NCBI RefSeq assembly: GCF_016462415.1
Contig: NZ_JAEMTF010000019.1
Coordinates: forward strand, 1 to 55,889
Direction of reading: 5' to 3'
Source: Williamsia sp.
Lineage (GTDB): Bacteria; Actinomycetota; Actinomycetes; Mycobacteriales; Mycobacteriaceae
DNA: 55,889 nt
The translations under genes were made by a program, and so were the position numbers. Below the pieces are notes generated by a model. The model was not told where the DNA came from. It worked only from the letters and a program-made list of their open reading frames with translations, and made no database searches. This document shows, one piece after another, positions 7,209 through 15,380 of the stretch (the stretch's first letter is position 1; the number at the start of each line of letters is the position of its first letter).

Positions 7209-10200
7209 GTGCAGGCACAGACAGTGGCTGATAGCGACACTGCGTCCCCCACATCGGGCGAGAACGTGCGCCGGCTGGTGATCGTCGAGTCACCGACCAA
7301 GGCTCGCAAGATCGCCGGTTATCTGGGGTCGAACTATGTCGTGGAGTCCTCGCGCGGCCACATCCGTGACCTCCCGCGCGGCGCTGCCGATGTCCCCGCC
7401 AAGTACAAGGGACAGGCCTGGGCCCGACTCGGCGTCAACGTCGACGAGAACTTCGAACCCCTCTACGTCGTCTCCCCGGACAAGAAGTCCACCGTCACCG
7501 AGCTCAAGTCGCTGCTCAAGGGCGTCGACGAGCTCTACCTCGCGACGGACGGTGACCGCGAGGGTGAGGCCATCGCGTGGCATCTCCTCGAGACGTTGCG
7601 TCCGACCGTGCCCGTCAAGCGCATGGTGTTCCACGAGATCACCCAGTCGGCCATCCAGGCCGCCGCCGCCAGCCCCCGCGATCTCGACGTCGACCTGGTC
7701 GACGCCCAGGAGACCCGCCGCATCCTCGACCGCCTGTACGGCTACGAGGTCTCGCCGGTCCTGTGGAAGAAGGTCATGCCGAAGTTGTCGGCGGGCCGCG
7801 TGCAGTCGGTGGCCACCCGCATCATCGTCGAGCGCGAACGCGAGCGCATGGCGTTCGTGTCCGCGTCCTACTGGGACATCGAGGCCACCCTCGACGCCGG
7901 CGAGGACGTCACCCCGCGCCGCTTCAAGGCCAAGCTCGTCAACGTCGACTCCGACCGGGTCGCCTCGGGCCGCGACTTCGACGCCACCGGCTCGATGAAG
8001 AAGTCCGACGGCATCGTCGTGCTCGACGAGGCCAGGGCCACGGCTCTGGCCACCGGCCTGCGGGGCGCGGACCTCACCGTCGCGTCGGTCGAGGAGAAGC
8101 CGTACACCCGTCGGCCCTACGCGCCGTTCATGACGTCGACGCTGCAGCAGGAGGCCGGCCGCAAGCTGCGCTTCACCTCGGACCGGACGATGCGCATCGC
8201 GCAGCGGCTGTACGAGAACGGCTACATCACCTACATGCGTACCGACTCCACGACGCTGTCGGAGTCGGCCATCACCGCGGCCCGCAACCAGGCCCGTGAC
8301 CTCTACGGCGCCGACTTCGTGCACCCGACACCGCGGCAGTACACCCGCAAGGTCAAGAACGCGCAGGAGGCCCACGAGGCCATCCGCCCGGCCGGCGAGA
8401 GCTTCCGCACCCCCGGTCAGGTCGCGTCCGCGCTGCAGTCCGACGAGTTCCGTCTCTACGAGCTGATCTGGCAGCGCACCGTCGCCTCGCAGATGGCCGA
8501 CGCCCGCGGCACCACGATGAGCCTGCGGATCTCGGGCGCTGCGCGCACCGGTGAGGTGTGCACGTTCGCCGCCTCGGGTCGCACCATCACGTTCCCCGGC
8601 TTCCTGTCGGCCTACGTCGAGACCGTCGACGAGCAGGCCGGTGGTCAGGCCGACAACGACGAGGTCCGGCTGCCCACCCTGGTGGAGGGTCAGCGTCTGA
8701 CCGCCGCCGATCTCGACGCGGCCGGTCACACCACCAACCCGCCCGCTCGCTTCACCGAGGCCTCGCTGGTGAAGATCCTGGAGGAGTTGGGGATCGGGCG
8801 TCCGTCGACGTACGCGTCGATCATCGGCACCATCCAGGACCGCGGTTACGTCCACAAGAAGGGCAGCGCGCTGGTCCCCTCGTGGGTCGCGTTCGCCGTG
8901 GTCGGCCTGCTCGAGGCCTACTTCGGCAGCCTCGTCGACTACGACTTCACGGCATCGCTGGAGGACGATCTCGACCAGATCGCCTCGGGTCAGGAGAACC
9001 GGACCCACTGGCTGTCGCGCTTCTACTTCGGCGACGGCGCCGACGGTGCCACCCCGCTCCCCGACGGCGATGACACCGGTCCTCAGGGCAACGACATCGC
9101 CGCGCACGGCGGGCTCAAGAAGCTCGTCGGAGTGAACCTCGAGGAGATCGACGCCCGGTCGGTCAATTCGATCAAGCTGTTCGACGACGCGCAGGGCCGT
9201 CCGGTCTACGTGCGTGTCGGCCGGTTCGGCCCGTACCTCGAGCGCAACGTCGCCGCACCCGATGCCGAGCCGGAGTCGCAGCGCGCGAACCTGCCCGACG
9301 ACATGACACCGGACGAGCTCACCCTCGAGGTCGCCGAGCACCTGTTCGCCACACCGCAGGAGGGCCGCACCCTCGGTGTGGACCCGGTCTCCGGGCACGA
9401 GATCGTGGCGAAGGAGGGCCGCTTCGGCCCCTACGTCACCGAGATCCTCCCGGATCCAGAAGACGACGAGCCCACGGGCGACTCCGACGGCGAGGGCGGG
9501 GGATCGGTACCGGCACTGACGGTTCCACCCGGTCCGACACCTCTCGACGGTGATGGGGCAGCCGCGTCGTCGGGCACCGGTGGGACCGCGGTGGCCACCA
9601 AGGCCGGTGCCACCACCAAGACCGCCGCCAAGAAGGCGACGAAGAAGGTCGCTGCGAAGAAGGCCGGCCCCAAGCCGCGCACCGGGTCGCTGTTCAAGTC
9701 GATGGAGATCAGCTCGATCACGCTCGAGGACGCGCTGATGTTGCTGTCGCTGCCGCGCGTCGTCGGCGCCGACCCGGAGAGCGGCGAGGAGATCACCGCG
9801 CAGAACGGTCGCTACGGCCCGTATCTGAAGAAGGGCACCGATTCCCGGTCGCTGAGCGCCGAGGATCAGATCTTCGGCATCACGCTCGAGGAGGCGCTCA
9901 AGATCTACTCCGAGCCCAAGCGTCGTGGTCGCGCGGCCGCGGCACCGCCGCTGCGGGAGCTGGGCAAGGACTCGGTCAGCGAGCAGCCGATGGTCATCAA
10001 GGACGGTCGCTTCGGCCCGTACGTGACCGACGGCGAGACGAACGCCAGCCTGCGCAAGGACGACGATGTCGCCTCGATCACCGACGAGCGGGCCATGGAA
10101 CTGCTCGCCGATCGCCGTGCACGCGGCCCGGTGAAGAAGAAGGCGAAGAAGGCCCCGGCCAAGAAGTCGCCCGCCAAGAAGACCGCGGCGAAGAAGACGA

Positions 10201-10298
10201 CCGCGAAGAAGGCCGTCGCCACGAAGGCCCCGGCCAAGAAGACGACGGCGAAGAAGACCGCGGCGAAGAAGGCCCCGGCCAAGAAGACGACCGAGTAG
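7209..10298 (+). CDS. topA: DNA topoisomerase I
   Basis: A 1029-residue type IA topoisomerase that relaxes negative supercoils. Toprim starts at RRLVIVESPTKARK (21-34), with DGDREGE around 114-120. The catalytic tyrosine is Y342 in TYMRTDS, the same number as I recall for the M. tuberculosis enzyme. The C-terminal half carries repeated RFGPYV/RYGPYL topo-C modules. Two features exceed the mycobacterial protein: an Ala/Lys linker around residues 785-825 and a long PAKK/TAKK tail from about 976. The GTG at 7209 follows GAGGAAAG very closely; a second in-frame GTG at 7224 is an alternative start. Confidence 0.97.
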   Translation: MQAQTVADSDTASPTSGENVRRLVIVESPTKARKIAGYLGSNYVVESSRGHIRDLPRGAADVPAKYKGQAWARLGVNVDENFEPLYVVSPDKKSTVTELKSLLKGVDELYLATDGDREGEAIAWHLLETLRPTVPVKRMVFHEITQSAIQAAAASPRDLDVDLVDAQETRRILDRLYGYEVSPVLWKKVMPKLSAGRVQSVATRIIVERERERMAFVSASYWDIEATLDAGEDVTPRRFKAKLVNVDSDRVASGRDFDATGSMKKSDGIVVLDEARATALATGLRGADLTVASVEEKPYTRRPYAPFMTSTLQQEAGRKLRFTSDRTMRIAQRLYENGYITYMRTDSTTLSESAITAARNQARDLYGADFVHPTPRQYTRKVKNAQEAHEAIRPAGESFRTPGQVASALQSDEFRLYELIWQRTVASQMADARGTTMSLRISGAARTGEVCTFAASGRTITFPGFLSAYVETVDEQAGGQADNDEVRLPTLVEGQRLTAADLDAAGHTTNPPARFTEASLVKILEELGIGRPSTYASIIGTIQDRGYVHKKGSALVPSWVAFAVVGLLEAYFGSLVDYDFTASLEDDLDQIASGQENRTHWLSRFYFGDGADGATPLPDGDDTGPQGNDIAAHGGLKKLVGVNLEEIDARSVNSIKLFDDAQGRPVYVRVGRFGPYLERNVAAPDAEPESQRANLPDDMTPDELTLEVAEHLFATPQEGRTLGVDPVSGHEIVAKEGRFGPYVTEILPDPEDDEPTGDSDGEGGGSVPALTVPPGPTPLDGDGAAASSGTGGTAVATKAGATTKTAAKKATKKVAAKKAGPKPRTGSLFKSMEISSITLEDALMLLSLPRVVGADPESGEEITAQNGRYGPYLKKGTDSRSLSAEDQIFGITLEEALKIYSEPKRRGRAAAAPPLRELGKDSVSEQPMVIKDGRFGPYVTDGETNASLRKDDDVASITDERAMELLADRRARGPVKKKAKKAPAKKSPAKKTAAKKTTAKKAVATKAPAKKTTAKKTAAKKAPAKKTTE
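10130..10298 (+). repeat. Lys/Ala-rich repeat tail of topA
   Basis: Degenerate direct repeats built on GCGAAGAAGAC and GCCCCGGCCAAGAAG encode alternating AKK, PAKK and TAKK units, similar to histone H1 tails and to Lsr2/HupB-type tails. The repetition is visible at both DNA and protein level. Confidence 0.8.
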
Positions 10299-10312
10299 CG
10301 CGGGGTCGGCGG

Positions 10313-11983
10313 CTAGACCGCCGAGCGCTCCTCGTCGTCGTCATCGGCGTCCGCGTCGTCCCCGGCGCCGGTGTGCGACGCACCGACCGGGCCCTTCGGG
10401 ACACCGTCGGCCGGATCGGGTTCGATGGCGTCCTCGTCGACGACCAACGCGAACTTCGGTCGGGCCAGCCGGGTCTCGATGCCGCGGCCGCGCAGTTCGA
10501 CGCCCTCACCGATGTCCCAGCACTCGGCCTCCTCGTCGGAGGCGAGGTAGACCGCGCGGGCGGATCCGAGAACGCGGGTGGGTTCGTCCTTGGCCATCTC
10601 GGTCAGGCGCGCGGCCTCGTTGACCGGGTCGCCGATCACCGTGTACTCCAGGCGCTGCTGGGTTCCGATGTGTCCGGCGATGGCCTTGCCCGCCGACACG
10701 CCGATTCCGACGTCGGTCTCACCGAGAGCGGCGTCGAGCTCGATCCGCATCTCACGGGCCGCGGCGAGGGTGTGCCCGGCGAAGTCGTCGAGGTCGAGCG
10801 GTGCGCCGAAGATGGCCAGGGCGGCGTCACCCTGGAACTTGTTGACGAAACCGCCATGGCGCCCGACGATCTCGACGACGACCCGGAAGAACTCGTTGAG
10901 CAGGTCGACGACCTCGCGTGGGGGTCGGTTCACGGCCAGCCGCGTCGACCCGACGATGTCGACGAAGAGCACGCCGACGTAGCGCTCCTCGCCGCCGAGC
11001 TCGGTGCCGGTCTCGATGGCGCGGCGGGCGACGTCCTCGCCGACGTAGCGGCCGAACAGGTTGCGGAGCTGTTCACGTTCGCGCAGGTCGCCGACCATCT
11101 CGTTGAACCCGGCCTGCAGCAGGCCGAGGTCGCTGCCGTCGTAGATACGGACCGAGGTGTTGTAGTTGCCGTTGCGGACCTGGTGCTGGGCGCGGCGCAA
11201 CTGGGTGATGGGGTCGGCGATGGCGCTCACGAGACGCACCAGACCGATGAGTCCGAACGCAAGGGCCGCCACGGCCAGCCACAGCAGGGGTCGCTGCAGG
11301 CCCTCGGCGTCGGTGTTGACGATGCCGTTCTGCTGGCCGAGGACCAGCGCCACCATCGCGATCAGCGGCACCACCACGCTGATGCACCAGAACAGGGTGA
11401 TCCGCATGGTCACGCTGGGGGCGACCGCGGTGGTCGGGTCGTTGGCCATCGCCGACACCGTGATCGGACGCAGCACCTTCTCGGACTGCATGTAGCCGAG
11501 CGCGCACGAGACGAAGCCGCCGATGACCGAGGCGACGTAGACGATCAGGGCCGTCGTCCCCGACGCAGACAGGTTGAGCAGGGCGAACACCACTCCACCC
11601 ACGGCCCAGAGGACGAGGTTGACCCCGGTCAGCAGGACGGGCAGCCTCAGCGCGCGGTTGCGGGCCAGCTCGTTGTCGAGGCGGCTGCGTCGTCGGTGCC
11701 AGATGAGGACGGGCAACGTGAGCCAGATGCTGATGAAGGCGCCGACGACCATGGCGAGACCCAGGTAGGCGATGAACACGGCCTGATTGGCCGTGCTGAT
11801 CTCGTCGAGCTTGACCGTGTACTCGTATGGCATCCCGAAGCGCAGGAACGCGAAGGTGAACAGTGCGCCGATGACGTTCGCCCGGAGCAGGTCCAGGGCG
11901 AGGATGGGCCATGGCGTGTGCGCGAGCCATCGCAACAGGTGCATCACCCGCTGGTATCTCGTCTGCCGCTGGACCACGCTCAT
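10313..11983 (-). CDS. Membrane adenylate cyclase, class III, with HAMP (Rv3645-like)
   Basis: A 556-residue protein. Residues about 30-245 hold six hydrophobic segments, followed by HAMP (about 245-300) and a class III cyclase domain (about 332-505). Catalytic residues are complete: metal-binding D342 (VDIVGST) and D386 (QGDAALA), purine-binding K382 and D452, transition-state N455 and R459 (DPVNEAARL). It makes cAMP at the inner face of the membrane. The C-terminal tail is strongly acidic. It corresponds to Rv3645 and diverges from holB over 86 bases. Together with the phosphodiesterase at 868 it supports cAMP signalling. Confidence 0.92.
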   Translation of the reverse strand: MSVVQRQTRYQRVMHLLRWLAHTPWPILALDLLRANVIGALFTFAFLRFGMPYEYTVKLDEISTANQAVFIAYLGLAMVVGAFISIWLTLPVLIWHRRRSRLDNELARNRALRLPVLLTGVNLVLWAVGGVVFALLNLSASGTTALIVYVASVIGGFVSCALGYMQSEKVLRPITVSAMANDPTTAVAPSVTMRITLFWCISVVVPLIAMVALVLGQQNGIVNTDAEGLQRPLLWLAVAALAFGLIGLVRLVSAIADPITQLRRAQHQVRNGNYNTSVRIYDGSDLGLLQAGFNEMVGDLREREQLRNLFGRYVGEDVARRAIETGTELGGEERYVGVLFVDIVGSTRLAVNRPPREVVDLLNEFFRVVVEIVGRHGGFVNKFQGDAALAIFGAPLDLDDFAGHTLAAAREMRIELDAALGETDVGIGVSAGKAIAGHIGTQQRLEYTVIGDPVNEAARLTEMAKDEPTRVLGSARAVYLASDEEAECWDIGEGVELRGRGIETRLARPKFALVVDEDAIEPDPADGVPKGPVGASHTGAGDDADADDDDEERSAV

Positions 11984-12056
11984 ACGGTAGCGGTCCCTTT
12001 GCCGTCGTCACATGCTGTTCCCGGTCTGATGGTCTTCGGCTGTCTGGCCGCCCGGC

Positions 12057-12062
12057 TACCCT
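12057..12062 (+). promoter_or_regulatory. -10 element TACCCT, leaderless start of holB
   Basis: TACCCT ends 7 bases before the GTG at 12070 and no Shine-Dalgarno sequence is present, which is the leaderless pattern. Confidence 0.45.
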
Positions 12063-12069
12063 TCTCATC

Positions 12070-13320
12070 GTGACGTCGGTATTCGATCGGCTGGTCGGTC
12101 AGCAGGCGGTGGTGGACGAGCTCGTCGGTGCCGCGCGCTCGGCGACCGCCGCTGCGACGCGCCTGCACGAGGCCGCCACCGGCGCGATGTCGCTGCTCGG
12201 CGACGACGACGTGATCGCCCCCCGCAATTCGATGACGCACGCATGGCTTTTCACCGGGCCACCCGGCAGCGGACGCTCGGTGGCCGCGCAGTGCTTTGCC
12301 GCGGCGCTGCAGTGCGAGACACCGGGTGAGGTCGGATGCGGTCACTGTCACGCCTGCACGACGGTGATGGCGGGTACGCACGGCGATGTGCGCCGCATCG
12401 TGCCCGAGGGGCTGAGCATCGGCGTGAAGCTCATCCGCGACACGGTGCAGATCGCGTCTCGCCGCCCCAGCACCGGTCGGTGGCAGATCGTGGTCATCGA
12501 GGACGCCGACCGACTCAGCGAGGGGGCAGCCAACGCGCTGCTCAAGGTCGTGGAGGAGCCCCCACCGCGGACGGTGATCCTGCTGTGCGCGCCGTCCATC
12601 GATCCCGAGGACATCTCGGTGACGTTGAAGTCGCGATGCCGGCATGTGCCGCTGACGATGCCGTCGGTGGCCTCGATCGCCGAGGTGTTGATCGCGGACG
12701 GGATCGAGGCGGAGATGGCCCGCTGGGCGGCGTCGGTGTGCGGCGGACACGTCGGACGAGCCCGGCGGCTGGCCACCGACGCCGACGCGCGCGACCAACG
12801 CACGCGCGCGCTCGGGCTGGCCCGCGCGGCCACCCGGGAGACCACCGCGTACGCCTCCGCCGAGGACCTCGTCCGGTCGGCCGAGACGGTCGCCAAGGCG
12901 ATCGCCACGCCGCTCGACGAGGCCGAGACCGAGGAGATGCGCACCGCGCTCGGAGCCGGCGGTACCGGCAAGGGCTCGGGCGGTGCGATGCGTGGTTCGG
13001 CCGGGGTGCTCAAAGCCCTCGAACAGCAACAGAAGTCGCGAACGACCCGGCTCAAGCGCGACGTCCTCGACCGCGCCCTGGTCGATCTGGCGGCGTTGTT
13101 CCGGGACGCGCTGGTCGCGTCGTACGCCTCCCCGGTGGCCTCGATGCACCCTGACATGGCCGATCAGACGGTGAAGATGGCCGGCTACGCACGGCCCGAG
13201 GAACTGCTGCAGTGCGTCGAGGCGGTCCTGGAGTGCCGCGAGGTGCTCGACTTCAACGTCAAACCCCGTTTCGCGGTCGACGCCATGGTCGCCAAGGTGT
13301 CCACCGCCCTGCGCCACTGA
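12070..13320 (+). CDS. holB: DNA polymerase III delta' subunit
   Basis: A 416-residue clamp-loader subunit. Seen: MTSVFDRLVGQQ start, a Walker A-like GPPGSGRS, a Zn module with four cysteines (CETPGEVGCGHCHAC), IEDADRLSEGAANALLKVVEEPP as the Walker B/sensor region, and the SRC arginine-finger motif in LKSRCRHVPL. It loads the beta clamp during replication. The position next to the adenylate cyclase matches Rv3644c. The frame is open further upstream, but the GTG at 12070 is preferred: it begins the conserved sequence and lies 7 bases from a TACCCT -10. Confidence 0.92.
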   Translation: MTSVFDRLVGQQAVVDELVGAARSATAAATRLHEAATGAMSLLGDDDVIAPRNSMTHAWLFTGPPGSGRSVAAQCFAAALQCETPGEVGCGHCHACTTVMAGTHGDVRRIVPEGLSIGVKLIRDTVQIASRRPSTGRWQIVVIEDADRLSEGAANALLKVVEEPPPRTVILLCAPSIDPEDISVTLKSRCRHVPLTMPSVASIAEVLIADGIEAEMARWAASVCGGHVGRARRLATDADARDQRTRALGLARAATRETTAYASAEDLVRSAETVAKAIATPLDEAETEEMRTALGAGGTGKGSGGAMRGSAGVLKALEQQQKSRTTRLKRDVLDRALVDLAALFRDALVASYASPVASMHPDMADQTVKMAGYARPEELLQCVEAVLECREVLDFNVKPRFAVDAMVAKVSTALRH

Positions 13321-13328
13321 CCCCCGCA

Positions 13329-13399
13329 CGTCCGGAAATGTGTGGTTCCGGTGACCGAAAGCCCAGGTCGCGGTCGCCGGAACCGCACATTTCCGGGCG
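13329..13399. terminator. 29-bp hairpin between holB and tRNA-Thr
   Basis: Left arm 13329-13357 and right arm 13371-13399 match over 29 positions with three differences. In all three the left arm has T opposite G, so the RNA would form an uninterrupted 29-bp stem with G-U pairs. The loop is 13 bases. It starts 9 bases after the holB stop. There is no U-tract. Confidence 0.7.
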
Positions 13400-13467
13400 C
13401 CGGGACGGCGGTTTGTGGCGGGACCGGCCCGGTCGATAGACTGGCTGACGCTGCCTTCGGGCGGCAC

Positions 13468-13543
13468 GCCGCCTTAGCTCAGTCGGTAGAGCGCTTCACT
13501 CGTAATGAAAAGGTCGCGAGTTCGATTCTCGCAGGCGGCTCCA
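13468..13543 (+). tRNA. tRNA-Thr (anticodon CGT)
   Basis: Full cloverleaf: acceptor GCCGCCT (13468-13474) with AGGCGGC (13533-13539), D stem GCTC/GAGC, anticodon loop CTCGTAA with CGT at 13501-13503, T stem GCGAG/CTCGC around TTCGATT, discriminator T, and encoded CCA at 13541-13543. The top pair of the anticodon stem is a C-A mismatch. It reads ACG codons. The 3' end recurs at 20053-20078. Confidence 0.95.
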
Positions 13544-13553
13544 GCAATGCCCG
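13528..13553 (+). repeat. Putative attachment repeat (left), tRNA-Thr 3' end
   Basis: These 26 bases cover the end of the T arm, the acceptor strand, CCA and 10 bases beyond the tRNA. They match 20053-20078 in direct orientation at 25 of 26 positions; the discriminator T is replaced by C in the copy. This is the usual form of an integration core at a tRNA 3' end. Confidence 0.65.
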
Positions 13554-13560
13554 GAACATC

Positions 13561-13860
13561 TCAGACGATGTGATTCCCGGAATCGATGACCGCGTTCTCG
13601 GCTACGTCGAGCAGCGCGCGCGTGAGTTCGGCACGACGATGGGCGTCGGTGGGCAGCATCGCATCGACCAGTTGGCCCAGGGTGCGACACACGCTGCTCC
13701 GTCCGGTGCGTGTGCTCACCGTCCATCCGCCCGTCACCGGTTTCACCACCAGCGTCGGCGTGACGGCGGATGCGGCGCGGGCAATCGCCGACCGCCGCAG
13801 CGGACCCGAGACGAGCCCGCCGACCGGATCGTGCGGTGCCGCACCGCATCCGCCGCACAT
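13561..13860 (-). CDS. Small conserved-looking protein, coupled to the SDR gene
   Basis: A 99-residue protein beginning MCGGCGAAPHD with a CxxC pair. A mid region TLVVKPVTGGWTVSTRTG resembles a short beta-hairpin, and the C-terminus is helical. Its ATG overlaps the stop of the upstream dehydrogenase as TGATG, a strong sign of translational coupling, so it is probably the last gene of the operon. I do not recognise the family. It ends eight bases from the left attachment repeat. Confidence 0.6.
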   Translation of the reverse strand: MCGGCGAAPHDPVGGLVSGPLRRSAIARAASAVTPTLVVKPVTGGWTVSTRTGRSSVCRTLGQLVDAMLPTDAHRRAELTRALLDVAENAVIDSGNHIV

Positions 13861-14609
13861 CAGGGCATCACGTCGCCCGAGTTGGGTCCCAGCACCTGGC
13901 CCACGAACAGGTTTCCGCCCGGGTTCGACGCCAACAGCACCGCGGTCGGTGCCACCTCATCGGCCGTACCGAAGCGGCCCAGTGGCAGCTCCGCCCGCTT
14001 GGCCCGCTTCCAGTCCTCGTCGATCCCGTCGACCATCGGTGTCTCGATGGGCCCCGGCGCGATGGCGTTCACGAGGACACCGCGGGCCGACACCTCGAGC
14101 GCGAGGGACTTCGTCATCGCGATCACCCCGGCCTTCGCTGCCGCGTAGTGCGCCAACGACGCGCCACCCTTGATACCCAGCTGGGAAGCAACGTTGATGA
14201 TGCGACCGTCGGACCTGGCGAGCATCCCGGGCAGCACAGCCCGCGCAAGAAGGAAGACGCTGGTCAGGTCGACCGCGATCGTCTCGTCCCATTGGCGCAG
14301 CGGCATGTCCTGCATCGGCGATTGCGTGAGGATCCCATGCGAGGTCACCAGTACGTCGATCCGACCCAGGATCTGCTCCGCCTCGACGACGGTTGCGCCG
14401 ACCCTGTCCTCATCGGTCGCGTCGACCATCAATCCGCCGGCGGCGCCGAGTTCGTCGGCCACGTCGCGGACCGAACCGTCGCGGTCGGCGAGGGTGACCT
14501 GCGCACCGGCGGCGAGGAAGTGCTGGGCCACAGCCCGTCCTATTCCGCTCGCGGCGCCGGTGATCAGAGCCGTTCGACCGGCGAGCAGGTCGGTTCTGGG
14601 GATTGCCAT
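13860..14609 (-). CDS. Short-chain dehydrogenase/reductase (SDR), island gene 5
   Basis: A 249-residue classical SDR. The dinucleotide motif TGAASGIG is at 17-24, with D42 at the end of strand 2, which favours NAD(H). Catalytic S142, Y155 and K159 are present. The usual NAG motif reads TSHG (89-92), a small departure. The C-terminus PNSGDV is shorter than the usual VDGG end. The substrate is unknown; it is probably an oxidoreductase for a hydroxy or keto intermediate of the island pathway. Ribosome site AAGGAG is 5 bases from the ATG. It lies 9 bases downstream of the other SDR. Confidence 0.85.
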   Translation of the reverse strand: MAIPRTDLLAGRTALITGAASGIGRAVAQHFLAAGAQVTLADRDGSVRDVADELGAAGGLMVDATDEDRVGATVVEAEQILGRIDVLVTSHGILTQSPMQDMPLRQWDETIAVDLTSVFLLARAVLPGMLARSDGRIINVASQLGIKGGASLAHYAAAKAGVIAMTKSLALEVSARGVLVNAIAPGPIETPMVDGIDEDWKRAKRAELPLGRFGTADEVAPTAVLLASNPGGNLFVGQVLGPNSGDVMP

Positions 14610-14618
14610 GATGCTCCT

Positions 14619-15380
14619 TCAGTCCCGCATGGCGACGGTGAGCGCGCCGTCGACCACGATCGCCTGTCCGTTGATGTACGACGCCCCCGGCCCGGCGAGG
14701 AACTCGGCAACGGCGGCGATCTCGTCCGGGCGGCCGACGCGGCCGGCCGGGATGTACCCGCCGGCTGCGTCGAGCCCGTCGGGACCGAGTGAGTTGACCG
14801 GGTCGAGCGACTGGGGCGTCTCGATCAGCCCGGGGATGATGGCGTTCGCGCGCACCCCTTGCGGGCCGAGTTCCACAGCGAGGCTCCGCACCAGGCCGAT
14901 GACACCGGCTTTGGCCGTCGCGTAGTGGGAGTGCTCGGCCCACCCGTAGACACCGCCGGCGATCGAGGAGATCGCGATGACCGACCCCCCGTCGCGGAGA
15001 TGAGGTGCGGCCGCTCTGGCCGTGCGCATCACGCCATGGAGGTCGACCTGCAGGACGTCGTCCCATTGGTCGTCGGTCATCGACGGAAACGACGCCGCGC
15101 GCAGTATCCCGGCGTTGGCCACGGCACAGTCGACTCGTCCCCAGAGGTCCACCGCCTCGGCGACGAACGCGTTCACCGACTCCGTGCTGCGGACGTCGAC
15201 CTCGATCACCGCTCCCTCGCCGCCGGCGGCTTCCACCGCGGCGAGGGTGTCGTGCGGATCATGCGGGTCGCCCGAGTACGTTCCGATCGCGACCCGGTGA
15301 CCACCGCGTGCGAGCTGGACGGCGGTGGCCGCACCGATGCCCGATGCCGCACCTGTGATGACGGCGACGCGCTCGCTCAT
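14619..15380 (-). CDS. Short-chain dehydrogenase/reductase (SDR), island gene 4
   Basis: A 253-residue classical SDR: TGAASGIG at 9-16, NAG at 89-91, catalytic S139, Y153 and K157, and a C-terminal VDGALTV. The strand-2 end reads GTYS rather than Asp, so NADP(H) is possible, in contrast with its neighbour. The ATG overlaps the transporter stop by 4 bases (ATGA), which fixes the start and shows coupling. An upstream extension of the same open frame lies inside the transporter gene and is not used. The substrate is unknown. Confidence 0.87.
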   Translation of the reverse strand: MSERVAVITGAASGIGAATAVQLARGGHRVAIGTYSGDPHDPHDTLAAVEAAGGEGAVIEVDVRSTESVNAFVAEAVDLWGRVDCAVANAGILRAASFPSMTDDQWDDVLQVDLHGVMRTARAAAPHLRDGGSVIAISSIAGGVYGWAEHSHYATAKAGVIGLVRSLAVELGPQGVRANAIIPGLIETPQSLDPVNSLGPDGLDAAGGYIPAGRVGRPDEIAAVAEFLAGPGASYINGQAIVVDGALTVAMRD

